A stretch of DNA of 64,000 nucleotides, taken from contig CM055265.1 in the NCBI GenBank assembly GCA_029237695.1, positions 39,172,058 through 39,236,057 on the forward strand, in the 5' to 3' direction. Within the stretch, counting starts at the first letter, position 1; each line of letters begins with the position of its first letter. Origin of the DNA: Conchocele bisecta. Its lineage: Eukaryota; Mollusca; Bivalvia; Lucinida; Thyasiridae. Positions 13,001 to 22,190 of this stretch are shown in pieces. Both the position numbers and the translations under genes were made by a program. Below the pieces are notes generated by a model, which saw only the letters and a program-made list of their open reading frames with translations, made no database searches and had not been told where the DNA came from.

Positions 13001-16000
13001 GTTTAGTGAAACGGCCTGCAGATCATTTGCCTTAACCATTAGAATATTGAATTTAATTTTGTTATCAGCTTCTTCTTTTTTTTCCCCATTTGTTTTCCCG
13101 AAAACACATTTTGACAGCGCAAAAATAAACCTCCAGATTTTTAGCGTGAGAATTGCATATATGCCCTGGAATAACGCAGCCTGATAAGAAAATATTAGCA
13201 ATTAGAAACAACTGATAAATATTCAATGCCAGATATTTTTAATGCTAAACATGCTAAAAATCAGGAAGTTTGATCGGTTAAGGCTGAGCTGTGCTGAGAA
13301 TGGACGTTTTATAGCATGGAACCAGAAACTGCTGCCTTAATACTTAAATTATGGTTATTTCTTTCATGGCTATATAGTCATTTGCAGTCTAGACATCTTG
13401 GTCTTTAATGGCAGATACTTTATTTATCCCCTTGTAATTAACACTCGGTTCTACTGACCCCATCCTAATAGTCACAGTGTAGATCATGATGAGCCAGCTC
13501 GTAAAGAGTCCTCTCATCATGAGTTGCACCATTTGTGGATGTTTTTCACTGAATTACCCCTTTTTCTGCACAATGGAACAGTCTCAAACATAACTTGAAA
13601 TAGTCCATGTCACTTACTTACGGGTGAAAGGGTTAAAATAACTATTTCCTGCAGACACTGTGTATCCTGGCCTGTGCCAACGGTGTGCTGACCGAGCAGG
13701 ATATCACGAGGATGCTGGGTGATATTGGGGAGCGCGAGCCCATCCCCACGCTACTGTGGATCAAGGTTCGCCGCAGCCTACGCACGTATCTACGCATAGC
13801 CAACTACAACGACCAGGTCATCTTTGTCCACAGTGCCATAAAACAGGTACTGTAATCGTATGTCTGATTGGTTTGCAACTTCATATGCTTATTAGTCATC
13901 AGCCATGTTTTCATTCTGTGGCCCAAACATGCGGTCCCTGTGCCCAAGGTCGAGGTCAAATGACTGAGAAGTTTGCCAGGGCCCAGTTGTTCAAAACACC
14001 AGTTAGCTTAACAGACTGTCAAATCCTTAGCGGACTGTTAAATCCTTAACTGAATGGTTAAAATCTCTGTTAAAACAGATTTTAACCATTCAGTTAAGGA
14101 TTTAACAGTCCGTTAAGCTAACGGATGTTTTGAGCAACCGGGCCCAGGGGTCAAGGTCAAGGTCAAATGACTGAGAAGTTTGCCAGGGGTACATCTCCCA
14201 TCAGTGTTACTGATTTCGGATCATTAAAAGTTGCAGTCTTTACATGATCATATTTTGTTATATCATAGGCCAAATGCTAGTCTGCATCATTCATTCTCTG
14301 AAATGTGTGAAAATATCACATTAATGCAAACAAAACTGAATAATGTACAAAAGATGTGATATGAGGTGACTGTATTTATAGGTTATTTGATGTGTATGTG
14401 GATATATGCACGCGTTCCGCAGCGTTGATACTGTGCGACTTTAGGAGCGCAATATCGTTGCAAAGCAAAACGAGTGGCATAAATCCACATACAAATCAAA
14501 TACCTTTTTGTTATATACGTACAGTTGAACCTGTGAACAACGACTGGCAAAGGGAAGTGGCTAAAGTGGTCGTTGTTGACAGTGTTCTGAACCCAGCCTC
14601 GCTTTGGAAATTATATACAAAGGGGAGTAATTATCTTCATGATAAGTATATCCCACGGCTTGCTTTGGTACACCATTTAATAGCTTGTCGTAATTGCATG
14701 TAAGTGGTTTAATTTAGCATGACCATTAGTATTTTGTTTTCTTATTCTCAGTTGAAATTAGTAACGGTCATATAGTCTTTATTAAAACGATAACTTATGT
14801 GGCGTAGCCTGTGAAAACCGCGAGTTTTTTTGTAACAAAAATATTTTATTGAATGTGTCAAGTCGAGTAACCCACACAAGCTAGGTGTCCAAATCAGGAG
14901 AGAACACCAAGCTTATTTGCTTTCTGTCCAATGTATACTATCCTTGTCAAGCCCGAATATTTAAGCAGCCTATGACGAATTGGCAATGTCCGCTGACGTA
15001 ATTACTGATGTTTTTAATTAGAGATTTGCGAGCATTGTAAACCATGGGCAGACTACGCGAATCCACTGCCTGGTCTGGCCGCTAATGCAATAAGCCAGGA
15101 TTTGTGAGAGATCGAGACCCAATTCATATAAACACGTTTGTCATGTCACTTTAGACTGGTTCCCGGTCGCTAGGAATAACACTAGGGTATGAGCCCATCC
15201 GACAGGGTACCAGTCTAGTGTGGACTACGTGACTGACGTGCAACCACGTGTATTGATCTTTGATATAGCCTTGTGCCCCGCGGTGTGAAATTTACACTTG
15301 ACAAGCGCGGTGTGTTTGAAGTCTTAGTCTTGTCACTGTAGACGAATCAGCATCGTGTAAACACAGAGGCCTTGATAAGCCGATCAAATTGAAAGCACTG
15401 CGTACCAAAACCCAATTAAAACATCGAGTAATCAATTGGCTTGAAAATACATGCGTTATTGATAATTGCACATGGACAGTTTTCAATACAATTTTGAAAA
15501 ATGCCAAAGACGTCGATAGCAAAATCGGCTCAAAATCACCGCTAACCTATCTGTCGTATTTGGTTACAATAAGCGTCTATATCGATGATGCAAGTATACA
15601 TATAATAAGCGTCTATGGATGTTTTATAAATAGGATATGCACGGTCACTTATTTTAGCAGATTACATGGTGACGGTATTGGTGAAAACTGAAAAGCACTT
15701 CGTATGGATTGTCGGTCGGTCGATTGGTAATGGCGAATTTTTGTTTTGTAATTCGCCATTTAATACGCACAGTGTTCGCAGGTGACGACGCGAAGTAATT
15801 GTTTTGAGATGTGACCGAAAAAATAAGGATATGGCCGATTCGACCCTGGTCCGAAACGTTTGTGATGCGAAACGTCCGAGTTCGTGCAAATAGACTAATA
15901 TTTTTTTTCATTCGGATATACTTTGGATGCTATTGTTTAATAAGATTTGACAGACCGCGGTAAATATGTCTTCTCGACAAAATGTGGAGAAAGCAGCAAA

Positions 16001-19000
16001 AGCCCCAATTAAACATAGATCTAATTATTTTTAACTATCACATAAAAGATGTCGCACATGGTTACATATTCAATGTATTGTGTAGCCATGGTTATTGCAC
16101 ATTTTGATACCAGAATTAGAAAATACCCTATTCAATTTTACACAATGGGGTAACGGTTGTAAGGTACCCAATTGATAATTGAAAATACCCAATTGAAAAA
16201 AATATCATGGAGTAAAAAATACTCAATGAATAAATCCTTATCTATAGCCCTGCAGCTAATGATGGAGTTTTATGACTTGCGCAGAATTGCATTATGCCTT
16301 TTGGAATACACGACACGGAATACATATCGGGAATTACCGTTATATTAAATGGAGTTATGCAATATTTTTCATGGAAAATGTTTAGCCAAAATGACACCGA
16401 CCATATTGGGCAAGGTAAATGTTTTCAAAAGAATGCGAATGTAATTGATGACTAATTGGTTATGACCAGTTGCAATTCAGATGATAGCGGCCCGATTTTG
16501 ATGAAAGGAAAATAGCGATTGTGGTGCTATATTTTTTACCGACAAAAACATGACATGGTCGCTGTTCACATACAAAAATGCCGTGTCGGAATGAAAATAG
16601 CTGGTCGCTGGTCGCAGTTCGGGGGTTCTCGTTATTCCAAGGTCTTATAAAGAACAAAATTGGACGGGGGGGTTTTAACTGGCCGTTGTGGACAGGTGGT
16701 CGCTATTCCCAGGTGGTCGTTAACACAGGTTCGACTGTACATCTTTCGCAATTTATATGCGCTTAAAAAATAGACAAAATGTAAGTAAAATAAACAAATT
16801 ATTTGTGATTTAGAAGGAACTATTTTGCGATGTGAAGCGTAGTTCCGGCACTGACCAATATGAACTCACGAGACGTCAATATGGAAAAATATTGACGTCT
16901 TGCATTTCATTGTGTTTCCATTGGAAACGAAATTATGTATATAATAAGTGTGGTTACAGGCGGTGTATGATACAGTGATTGAGAGTGCAGCCGATGTCTG
17001 CACCTGGCACTCTGTCCTGGCCGACTACCTGGAGTACTGGTCAGATGACCCGGTCAAGAAAACAGATGACCTTCCCAATCACCTACAGCAGGCTCGGCTA
17101 TTCAAACGGTAGGGTGTTGCCTTGACCATTATGCTGGGATACATATTTTGACTGACATCTAAAATGACAGAAAACTTTTAAGCGAGTCATTGCTTTCATC
17201 ATTTGTATGTATGATATATAATTGTGTTATTGGCGCATGATATAAAACATCCTACCCATGATTTTGAAATCTTTACTCCAAATCAGGCAGTTTGGTTGGC
17301 TGAGACTGAGCAGCTCAGTCTCAGCCAACCAAACCTGTTATTGAGCATGGCAATCAGGGTAGACCTTGACCTCGCAGGCTGGTCTGGGTTTCCAATAGTT
17401 ACTAAAGCTATAAGCCTGGTTTTGTCATATTTTGGCTCATAAATTAATAGAGTAACATGAAGATATTGGAATACGATACGAAGCAATAATAAGATTTTTA
17501 TTACAATGCAACGTTTCTATTTTGCAGATTGGTTTATTTTATCAGAGAATGTCCCGACTCTCGCTACATACCAGATTTCCACAGGAGCAAATATGTTCTA
17601 GTAAGTAGTGTCATGCTTGACTTGTTATCCTGTGTAAGTGTGTTAAAATTCCATAAAATATTATTATACAATACTACCTCTTGTAACCATGACACCCAGA
17701 AAACCTGTGTGTTTATTTTTCACGTTTTTCTTTTATTTATTATCTCTGAAGATAATGCCTTTGATGATTTCAAATGTACACATACATCTTTAACCCTTCC
17801 TACGCTGTTGATGGTTATTGCCGTCTGCTGTTTTTCATTTTTGCTTTAATTCTTAACGCAAAACTGGTTTTGACAGCACATGAGAATCGTCTCCACTGAT
17901 GATTTCAAATGTACACATACATCTTTAACCCTTCCTACGCTGTTGATGGTTATTGCCGTCTGCTGTTTTTCATTTTTGCTTTAATTCTTAACGCAAAACT
18001 GGTTTTGACAGCACATGAGAATCGTCTCCACGATTCTCATGTGCTGTCAAAACCAGGTTTTTGTCGATAAATATTGAAAATAAAACATTTCCAGCAGACT
18101 ACAACATTTAATTCAGCGTAGTAAGGGTTAAACCAGACATCCCACGCATTTCCTAGCCGTGTCTGACTAGCTACAATAATTCACCTCCGTTATGTTATCT
18201 ACGGCTACAATTTCACCCATTCAAAAAATGTGAGCAACCGAAGTGCATATCCAAACCTGTCGCATGTATGTCAAAATTTAGTAAACTGTATATATTGTAC
18301 ATTTAAACAAATAATCTTTGATGTAGAACAAGTAAATTGCCAAAAATAATAGAACAGGGAAATCGTTTTCCCATGGAAGCCATCTTTTCTCTAGTTGTTG
18401 TTCCACATTCAACATAACGAAGTGAAGCTTTCAAATTTACAAGATATACATGTAAACGTCAGATAAACAGCTTGAAACGGTAAAATAACCAATTTCACCA
18501 TGTGTATGTTCTTTTTGAATACATGTAATTTATTTATACAGCTTTGACAGTTTTATACCGCTGACATAATTAACAAACATGCCGGATAACCGATTGCAAA
18601 AATCACTCTTTCATGTGTTACATTAAAGAGATGGGGTTAAATTGCTACCCTCGCAAAAGGTATGGAGTGGGGTAACAATTTTGTTTCTAGTGTCTGACAA
18701 GCTTGATAACAACAAAAACTATTCTCTATGTGGTGACAATGGTCATAACGTTTTTGTACTTCACGGGTTGGAGCCAATGTGTACTATACAATAATAAGCT
18801 GACTCAATTAGGTTGTATAAAACTTTCTGAGTATGTTTTCCAAATGTGTACTCGAAATCATGCAGTTTGATCTTTTGAGACTGAGCACAGCTCTGCCTCG
18901 GCAAATCAAAGTTCCTAATTTTGAGCCCGAGGACAGAGTATGTACTAAGAATTGTTTTATTAATGATCTATGCATATTCTCCAAATTTGTACTCGAAAAC

Positions 19001-19572
19001 AGGAAGTTTTATTGGTCGAGACTCGCAGCACAGCCTCGACCAATAGAACATCCTGATTTGGAGCATAATATTGGAGTACATGCTCAGAAAGGTTTTATAA
19101 GCACAGGTCCAGATATAGAGCATGCCAATGGAGAGTGTATGGAGCATGTGAGCCATAAGCACAGATTCCAGATACTGACCACGAGAATTGAGTACATGCT
19201 GAGCGAGTGTTCTATTTAATTCTCCAGCCGAGTCGATGTCGACAACTTGCCGATCCCGTCATCAACAAAATCACGCCAGTCCTGATCTGCCAGTTCTGTA
19301 AGATGAGCAAGGCCGTCTACAATCCACAGCCGCACTGTTTCCATAGAAACAAGGACATGTGTGTTGTCTGTGGCAACCAGATACGGTCTACTCCGTTCAG
19401 TACGGACGCGTATCTGTGCGTGTTCCACAGTGTGCGGGGAGGATTTGGTCCACCGAGCTGTTTCCTCTGCAAGAAGATTACAGATAAGATGACATCTATC
19501 CAGGGTCGTCTGTGCAGTCACTGTGGCTTCGGAAACTACGGCAAACAATGTATAGCCTTGGAATTTCATTAA
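948..19572 (+). CDS. NPHP3-type NACHT (STAND) NTPase with Cys-rich tail, 5'-partial gene
   Basis: Nine exons (948-1063, 3887-3998, 7937-8061, 10056-10259, 12558-12770, 13655-13846, 16960-17108, 17528-17600, 19228-19572) join in one frame with compatible phases and GT-AG introns, giving 508 residues to a stop. In order: P-loop GVQGYGKT, a CGATGSS segment like the 'GCTSSS' stretch of nephrocystin-3, Walker B LIVLDALD, a WLPxxLPxN/VVST block, helical winged-helix-like region, the 'LPNHLQQA' block typical of this NACHT branch, then a terminal region with four CxxC pairs. STAND NTPases of this kind are ATP-driven switches that scaffold signalling or ciliary complexes; the function of this member is unknown. 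The N-terminal effector domain lies left of position 948. No WD or TPR repeats are visible. The assignment to the NPHP3/NWD-like NACHT branch comes from motif recall, not a database search. Confidence 0.8.
1546..1781. mobile_element. MITE family M (GGGGCCGTTTCACTAAAC), copy 1
   Basis: Long terminal inverted repeats begin ggggctgtttcactaaac and end with the complement. The centre contains the palindrome around TTTACATTTATTGAGCATA. About eleven copies occur in the window. Confidence 0.8.
1821..1979. mobile_element. Fold-back MITE with TATACTCCGGTGTGTGA arms
   Basis: Near-perfect hairpin: agtattccatatatactccg on the left pairs with the complement ending at about 1979. The stem includes GTCAGAATATGTTGTCAGAA. 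A decayed relative lies at 3410-3575. Confidence 0.7.
1980..3409. other. Intron sequence, no gene recognised
   Basis: Frames at 2009-2194, 2303-2610 (+) and 2902-2642 (-) show no motif and no plausible splice partners. The only structure seen is a two-copy 41-bp direct repeat at 3128-3209. Confidence 0.4.
3128..3209 (+). repeat. Two-copy 41-bp tandem repeat
   Basis: acagccctcacct...gtcgttttaatggtgatgaca occurs twice in direct succession with a few differences. Confidence 0.7.
3410..3575. mobile_element. Decayed fold-back MITE, relative of 1821-1979
   Basis: Contains ccaccctcgtgatcagagta, tgttgtcagaaac and the pairing arm tttctgaaaacatattctga. The arms are diverged and the ends degraded. Confidence 0.5.
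3887..3998 (+). CDS. STAND gene exon 2
   Basis: Acceptor ttag ends at 3886 and is followed by three CAG triplets, so alternative acceptors at 3889, 3892 and 3895 are possible (NAGNAG-type, 0-3 Gln). The frame codes QQQRDVFYHFCGATGSS, then HKVELLLQRLLIFLTPHSSP. The 'VFYHF.G.T.SS' pattern fits the segment after Walker A in nephrocystin-3-like NACHTs. The donor is CCAG|GTTCGT and the exon ends in phase 1, matching exon 3. Confidence 0.8.
4019..4380. mobile_element. ~360-bp interspersed repeat (GACTGCCGTTGTTCGACA), copy 1
   Basis: Shares over 300 bp with 12095-12440 and 30694-31050: gactgccgttgttcgaca, cgtgacgttactagaatgcg-like and tgcatcacgcgacgtgta blocks in the same order. It starts about 20 bp after the donor of exon 2. 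The 114-codon frame inside is a repeat shadow. Confidence 0.7.
4800..6535. mobile_element. Probable DNA element with arrays of subterminal palindromic words
   Basis: Two blocks (about 4850-5215 and 6045-6535) are packed with variants of gttgtatacgttgtttaaac, gtacacgtgtaatacac and cgcgaacgcaacg, partly as direct repeats (a 76-bp unit twice at 4903-5055; a ~70-bp unit twice at 6230-6370), with an unrelated centre. This resembles transposase-binding subterminal repeats. Clean terminal repeats could not be defined and no transposase frame is present. Confidence 0.5.
6709..7864. mobile_element. pogo/Tigger-like non-autonomous transposon, 27-bp perfect TIRs
   Basis: Begins CAGTGAAATCGCGATGGCTC and ends with the exact complement; 27 bp match perfectly, flanked by TA on both sides. 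Internal inverted copies of CGAGCCATCGCAT-like words are near the ends. The frames inside (7021-7341 plus, 7259-6996 minus) show no DDE motif. It lies in the intron upstream of STAND exon 3. A truncated reverse copy is at 56970-57600. Confidence 0.8.
7937..8061 (+). CDS. STAND gene exon 3 (Walker B)
   Basis: Acceptor ctatgcag ends at 7936; donor CAG|GTAGAG. Two bases complete a Glu codon from exon 2, then SVQGLQQLSVTELQDRLKL and the Walker B strand LIVLDALDQ (8035-8061). The exon starts about 70 bp after a pogo-like transposon, and a MITE begins only 8 bp beyond its end. Confidence 0.85.
8070..8314. mobile_element. MITE family M, copy 2, 8 bp after an exon donor
   Basis: caggggcccgtttcattaag at the left and the complement ending ggccccag at the right. 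The donor GTAGAG of STAND exon 3 is at 8062, so the element starts at about intron position +9. Confidence 0.85.
8665..9279. mobile_element. ~610-bp DNA element with subterminal TATTGGTATA words
   Basis: Inverted ends TACAGTAGTGCTTTTCTGC and GCAGAAAAGCGCTGCTGTA. The interior is packed with variants of cgtatagtattggtatattt and gtacgatacaaacgtac in both orientations, plus a duplicated aggcggaccaaatattaggg. Confidence 0.65.
9411..9633. mobile_element. MITE family D (GACCAGTGTAGATCCAGATC), copy 1
   Basis: Left end gtgactggagaaatggagct and right end catttctcccgtcacag are inverted repeats. The inner palindrome is gaccagtgtagatccagatc...complement. Other copies: 28810-29040, 57883-58083, 58443-58922, 59506-59735; fragments at 10355-10385 and 10755-10860. 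Confidence 0.75.
9767..9985. mobile_element. MITE family N (GCCATGTGATTTTGTACCTTC), copy 1
   Basis: Starts tatgagactcgccatgtgat and ends with the inverted tcacatggcgtgtctgatat; the inner arms share gtcaacttttgacg. Also at 42246-42484 and, in part, 56868-56958, 58251-58435 and 62318-62600. Confidence 0.7.
10056..10259 (+). CDS. STAND gene exon 4
   Basis: Acceptor tttcag ends at 10055; donor AAG|GTGAGT; 68 codons, phase 0 to 0. It codes the block with NHLSWLPPALPSNLQCVVST, corresponding to the 'WLP..LP.NV..IVST' sensor-1 region of NPHP3-type NACHTs, then VLSLGPLEADGARQIIEHSL, the family's 'L.PL...E...II..YL' helix. Confidence 0.87.
10399..10702. mobile_element. MITE family P (palindromic core), copy 1
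   Basis: Ends gtagctgatttcaccaac / ggtgaaatcggctcc with CAAAGTATACTT direct and inverted words, and a core near ctgaatttattacattatca...complement. Eight copies in the window. Confidence 0.8.
10861..11108. mobile_element. MITE family M, copy 3
   Basis: tgggggccgtttcactgttt (with a duplicated cactgtttcac) to the complement ending ggccccctg. Confidence 0.8.
11178..11482 (+). mobile_element. Fold-back GAATGGCC family, copy 2, stem partly deleted
   Basis: Left stem is cut after aatggcctttttgtgg and jumps to aggcctcgtccagtattccc. The right stem and the ATAATTCCAGCA arm are intact. Confidence 0.7.
11700..11893. mobile_element. Short MITE with CAGGCCCGTAGCCAGA ends and a poly-C tract
   Basis: Terminal inverted repeats CAGGCCCGTAGCCAGA, flanked by a possible CTATG duplication. 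It contains ~30 C-rich bases at about 11741-11770 and a duplicated cctcgaggtccactttttta. The overlapping open frames on both strands are artefacts. Confidence 0.65.
12095..12545. mobile_element. ~360-bp interspersed repeat, copy 2, with hairpin end
   Basis: Same blocks as 4019-4380, followed by a hairpin, gggaactgtttgaacccgtg paired with tggggttcaaactgttccct, ending 12 bp before the acceptor of STAND exon 5. The copy at 30694-31165 has the same hairpin. Confidence 0.7.
12558..12770 (+). CDS. STAND gene exon 5
   Basis: Acceptor cgtatag ends at 12557; donor AAG|GTATGT; 71 codons, phase 0 to 0. KLDEDQMNLLLDSACSHNPL leads into WLYLVCEELRTYGDF, the 'NPL.L....EELR.FG.F' signature of the NACHT-associated helical domain, then the 'SVEGMLGNIFRRL' helix. 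A MITE starts about 15 bp downstream of the donor. Confidence 0.87.
12786..13020. mobile_element. MITE family M, copy 4, 15 bp after an exon donor
   Basis: caggggcccgtttcactaaa to the complement ending aacggcctg. The exon 5 donor is at 12771. Confidence 0.85.
13438..13636. mobile_element. Possible decayed TTAA element
   Basis: The right end, gggtgaaaggg followed by TTAA, matches the right end of the element at 36177-36387. The left end (TTAACACTCGG) is a weak match. Confidence 0.35.
13655..13846 (+). CDS. STAND gene exon 6
   Basis: Acceptor tttcctgcag ends at 13654; donor CAG|GTACTG; 64 codons, phase 0. It starts TLCILACANGVLTEQDITRM, the 'L..I..SR.GLTE.EL..LL' winged-helix segment, and continues to RTYLRIANYNDQVIFVHSAI, matching the '...F.H..+R.AV' end of the NACHT-associated module. 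Confidence 0.87.
13979..14147. mobile_element. Fold-back MITE with GGGCCCGGTTGC ends, copy 1
   Basis: gggcccagttgttcaaaac on the left pairs with ttttgagcaaccgggccc on the right; the stem carries gttagcttaacagactgt. Copy 2 is at 28361-28460. Confidence 0.75.
14522..16737. mobile_element. 2.2-kb TA-flanked DNA transposon, CAGTYGAACCTGTG ends
   Basis: CAGTTGAACCTGTG at the left and the complement CACAGGTTCGACTG at the right, both next to TA. The bases inside both ends are related (gacaacga / tcgttaac types). The longest frame (15389-15691) shows no transposase motif, so it is non-autonomous or decayed. A short relative with the same ends lies at 35517-36062. Occupies most of the intron between exons 6 and 7 of the STAND gene. 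Confidence 0.65.
16960..17108 (+). CDS. STAND gene exon 7
   Basis: Acceptor ggttacag ends at 16959; donor AAACG|GTAGGG; leaves in phase 2. It codes AVYDTVIESAADVCTWHSVL, an acidic stretch, then DDLPNHLQQARLFKR. The 'LP.HL..A..' block closes this type of NACHT module in nephrocystin-3-like proteins. Confidence 0.85.
17284..17336. repeat. Hairpin, GTTTGGTTGGCTGAGACTGA stem
   Basis: Perfect inverted repeat of about 25 bp per arm. Diverged relatives at 18855-18925, 19005-19060 and 23262-23330 suggest a small fold-back family. Confidence 0.6.
17528..17600 (+). CDS. STAND gene exon 8
   Basis: Acceptor tttttgcag-type (tttgcag) ends at 17527; perfect donor GTAAGT at 17601. One base completes an Arg codon, then LVYFIRECPDSRYIPDFHRS and KYVL. 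The phases 2 in and 0 out fit both neighbours. A missed small exon between this one and the last is possible, because the intron ends are compatible with phase-0 exons. Confidence 0.75.
17762..18131. mobile_element. TTAA-flanked (piggyBac-like) MITE with internal 135-bp duplication
   Basis: TTAACCCTTCCTACGCTG at 17790 and GCGTAGTAAGGGTTAA ending at 18131. The left half plus 28 bp of flank (17762-17896) is repeated exactly at 17897-18031. The central hairpin is gacagcacatgagaatcgtc. TTAA duplication and CCC/GGG ends are piggyBac hallmarks. Confidence 0.75.
18132..18837. other. Intron sequence, nothing recognised
   Basis: AT-rich, no repeats shared with the rest of the window that I could see. 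Confidence 0.3.
19228..19572 (+). CDS. STAND gene terminal exon, four CxxC cysteine-rich tail
   Basis: Acceptor ttctccag ends at 19227; the frame runs to TAA at 19570-19572. The 114 residues hold CQFC, CVVC, CFLC and CSHC pairs with additional Cys/His (HCFHRNKDMC; GKQC), so two or more zinc sites are likely. I do not recognise this as a named domain. No AATAAA is seen in the 200 bp after the stop. A GTATAG at about 19550 could be an alternative donor, in which case the gene would continue. Confidence 0.78.
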   Translation, partial: PSRCRQLADPVINKITPVLICQFCKMSKAVYNPQPHCFHRNKDMCVVCGNQIRSTPFSTDAYLCVFHSVRGGFGPPSCFLCKKITDKMTSIQGRLCSHCGFGNYGKQCIALEFH

Positions 19573-19909
19573 CCATATCACCCTTAAATAACTGGCGTAG
19601 ACTTGCTCATGCTAATTTTCGGAATAGTTCATTAATCATATGAGGAATAGTTTTTAAAAATCTGAACAATCCTGACAAACACTGTATATCCAGATGAGAC
19701 AGTTCATTACGAGACGGCTCATCTGGATCTACAGTGTTTGCAAATGTTGGCTTTATTGTCTTCGAGAAGGAAATGGTTAATTGTTCCAGTTTCTAATTGC
19801 TGTTGAAAAAGAAAATGGACTGATAGAAGCGACTGTATTTGCAACTAGTGCAACCCCATATCAACCTGTGCATTTGTGCAGTTGGGTCACTCTTCTGGTC
19901 TTCTCTGTT

Positions 19910-20015
19910 CACGTGGGTGGGCAGGTGGGAGCATGTGATTTAACGATCAGGGTTTATCCTTACCGGAATCCAGACCAGAGACCTGGTTTGGCCGTGACGT
20001 ACGTCTTTGGCATTT
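19910..20015 (+). repeat. SINE-like family A, 5' part, split by insertion
   Basis: gtgggtgggcaggtgggagc ... tacgtctttggcattttt matches the start of 27662-28069 and resumes at 21958 after a 1.9-kb insertion. Confidence 0.7.
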
Positions 20016-21957
20016 TTGGCTCGACTATTCGAAGAATAAGTAGAGCTTATGTTGTCACCCCGGCGTCGGCGTCGGCGTCACCGTCACGCCTTGGTTAAGG
20101 TTTTTTTTTTAGTCAACCTTGTATATGGAATACTACTGGCCCTACACCCACCATACTTGCACAACTTCATCTCCTAGTGATGTACATCAATAACCCCTGA
20201 TCTATATTTGACATTGACCTACATTTCCTCTTGAATTACTTAGTTAATTCCCCTTGGTTAAGGTTTTTAGTCAACCTTGGTTACGGTTTTTAGTCAAGCT
20301 TGTACATGGAATACTATTGTGCATACAGACACCATACTTGGACAACTTTTCTCATAGCGATGTACATCAATAACCCCTGATCTATATTTGACCTTGACCT
20401 ACATTTCCTCTTGAATTACTTACTTAATTCCCCTTGGTTAAGGTTTTTAGTCAAGCTTGTATATGGAATACTCCTGGCCCTACACCCACCATACTTGAAC
20501 AACTTCATCTCCTAGTGATATACATCAACAACCCCTGACCTATATTTGACCTTGACCTACATTTAACCTTGAATTACATAGTTAATTCCCCTTGGTTAAG
20601 CTTTTTAGTCAACCTTGGTTAAGGTTTTTAGTCAAGCTTGTACATGGAATACTAGTGTGCATACAGACACCATACTTGGACAACCTTTTCTCATAGGGAT
20701 GTACATCAATAACCCCTGATCTATATTTGACCTTGACCTACATTTCCTCTTGAATTACTTAGTTAATTCCCCTTGGTTAAGGTTTTTAGTCAAGCTTGTA
20801 TATGGAATATTCCTGGCCCTACACCCACCATACTTGGACAGCTTCATCTCCTAGTGATGTACATCAACAACCACTGACCTATATTTGACCTTCACCTACA
20901 TTTAACCTTGAATTACTTAGTTAATTCCCCTTGGTTAAGGTTTTTAGTCAACCTTGGTTAAGGTTTTTAGTCAAGCTTGTACATGGAATACTATTGTGCA
21001 TACAGACACCATACTTGGACAACCTTTTCTCATAGGGATGTACATCAATAACCCCTGATCTATATTTCACATTGACCTACATTTCCTCTTCAATTACTTA
21101 GTTAATTCCCCTTGTTTAAGGTTTTTAGTCTAGCTTGTATATGGAATATTCCTGGCCCTACACCCACCATACTTGGACAACTTCATCTTCTAGTGATGTA
21201 CATCAACAACCACTGACCTATATTTGACCTTGACCTACATTTAACTTTTAATTACTTAGTTAATTCCCCTTGGTTAAGGTTTTTAGTCAAGCTTGTACAT
21301 GGAATACTATTGTGCATACTAACACCATACTTGGACAACCTTTTCTCATAGCGATGTACATCAATAACCCCTGATCTATAGTTGACCTTGACCTACATTT
21401 CCTCTTGAATTACATACTTAATTCTCCTTGGTTAAGGTTTTTAGTCAAGCTTGTAGATGCAATACTCCTGGCCCTACACCAACCATACTTGGACAACTTC
21501 ATCTCCTAGTGATGTACATCAATAATTCCTGACCTATATTTGACCTTAACCTACTTTTATCCTTGGATTAGTTTCTTATTTCCCCTTGGTTAAGGTTTTT
21601 AGTCAAGCTTGTATATGGAATATTCCTGGGCCTACAGCAACCATACTTGGAGAACTTCATCTCCTAGTGATGTACATCAATAACCCCTGACCTATATCTG
21701 ACATTGACCTACATGTAACCTTAAATTACTTAATTTCCCTTCGTTAAGGTTTTTAGTCAACCTTGGTTAAGGTTTTTATGCAAGCCGCAGCCACATTGAC
21801 CTACATTTAACCTTGAATTACTTACTTAATTTCCCTTGGTTAAGGTTTTTAGTCAACCTTGGTTAAGGTTTTTATGCAGGCCGCGGCCACCTTGTTTGTC
21901 AAGCTATGTGTACATCGACAACCCTCGTAGTCGAGCTATGCTGTTCTCCTACAGCTC
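20016..21957. mobile_element. Helitron-like or satellite element with alternating ~160/180-bp tandem units
   Basis: About ten units carry ccttggttaaggtttttagtc, ggaatact, gatgtacatcaataacccct and tgaccttgacctacattt. Two unit types alternate: A (cctggccctacacccaccat) and B (attgtgcatacagacaccat), giving a dimer of about 337 bp (A at 20128, 20463, 20803, 21139; B at 20308, 20645, 20984, 21299). The flanks are unique: ggctcgactattcgaagaat on the left and gagctatgctgttctcctac on the right. It is inserted inside a SINE. Confidence 0.75.
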
Positions 21958-22190
21958 TTGTTGTATGTGACAGTTGAATCTGGTTATACCCCTTATGTGA
22001 GTATTATGATTATTCGTAATCCTATTACTTGTAGGTGAGGGGCCAAGTGACTTTGGTGTGGTATGGACCTGGCACCAGGTTAGGTTATTCTAATTTCAGG
22101 GCTGAATATGTATGTATTTATTATGTAAATATTACGTTCTGTTTCTGTTACTTTCCCCCCAATGCAGCTAAGCAGGTTGAATGCGGGATC
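21958..22190 (+). repeat. SINE-like family A, 3' part
   Basis: Continues the element split at 20015: gtatgtgacagttgaatctg ... gggatcgaacccgttggccc. It then meets an inverted copy rather than its own tail. Confidence 0.65.

Noticed and set aside
15389..15691. 100-codon frame as a transposase of the 2.2-kb element
   Set aside because: No catalytic or DNA-binding motif visible; kept only as a possible remnant.
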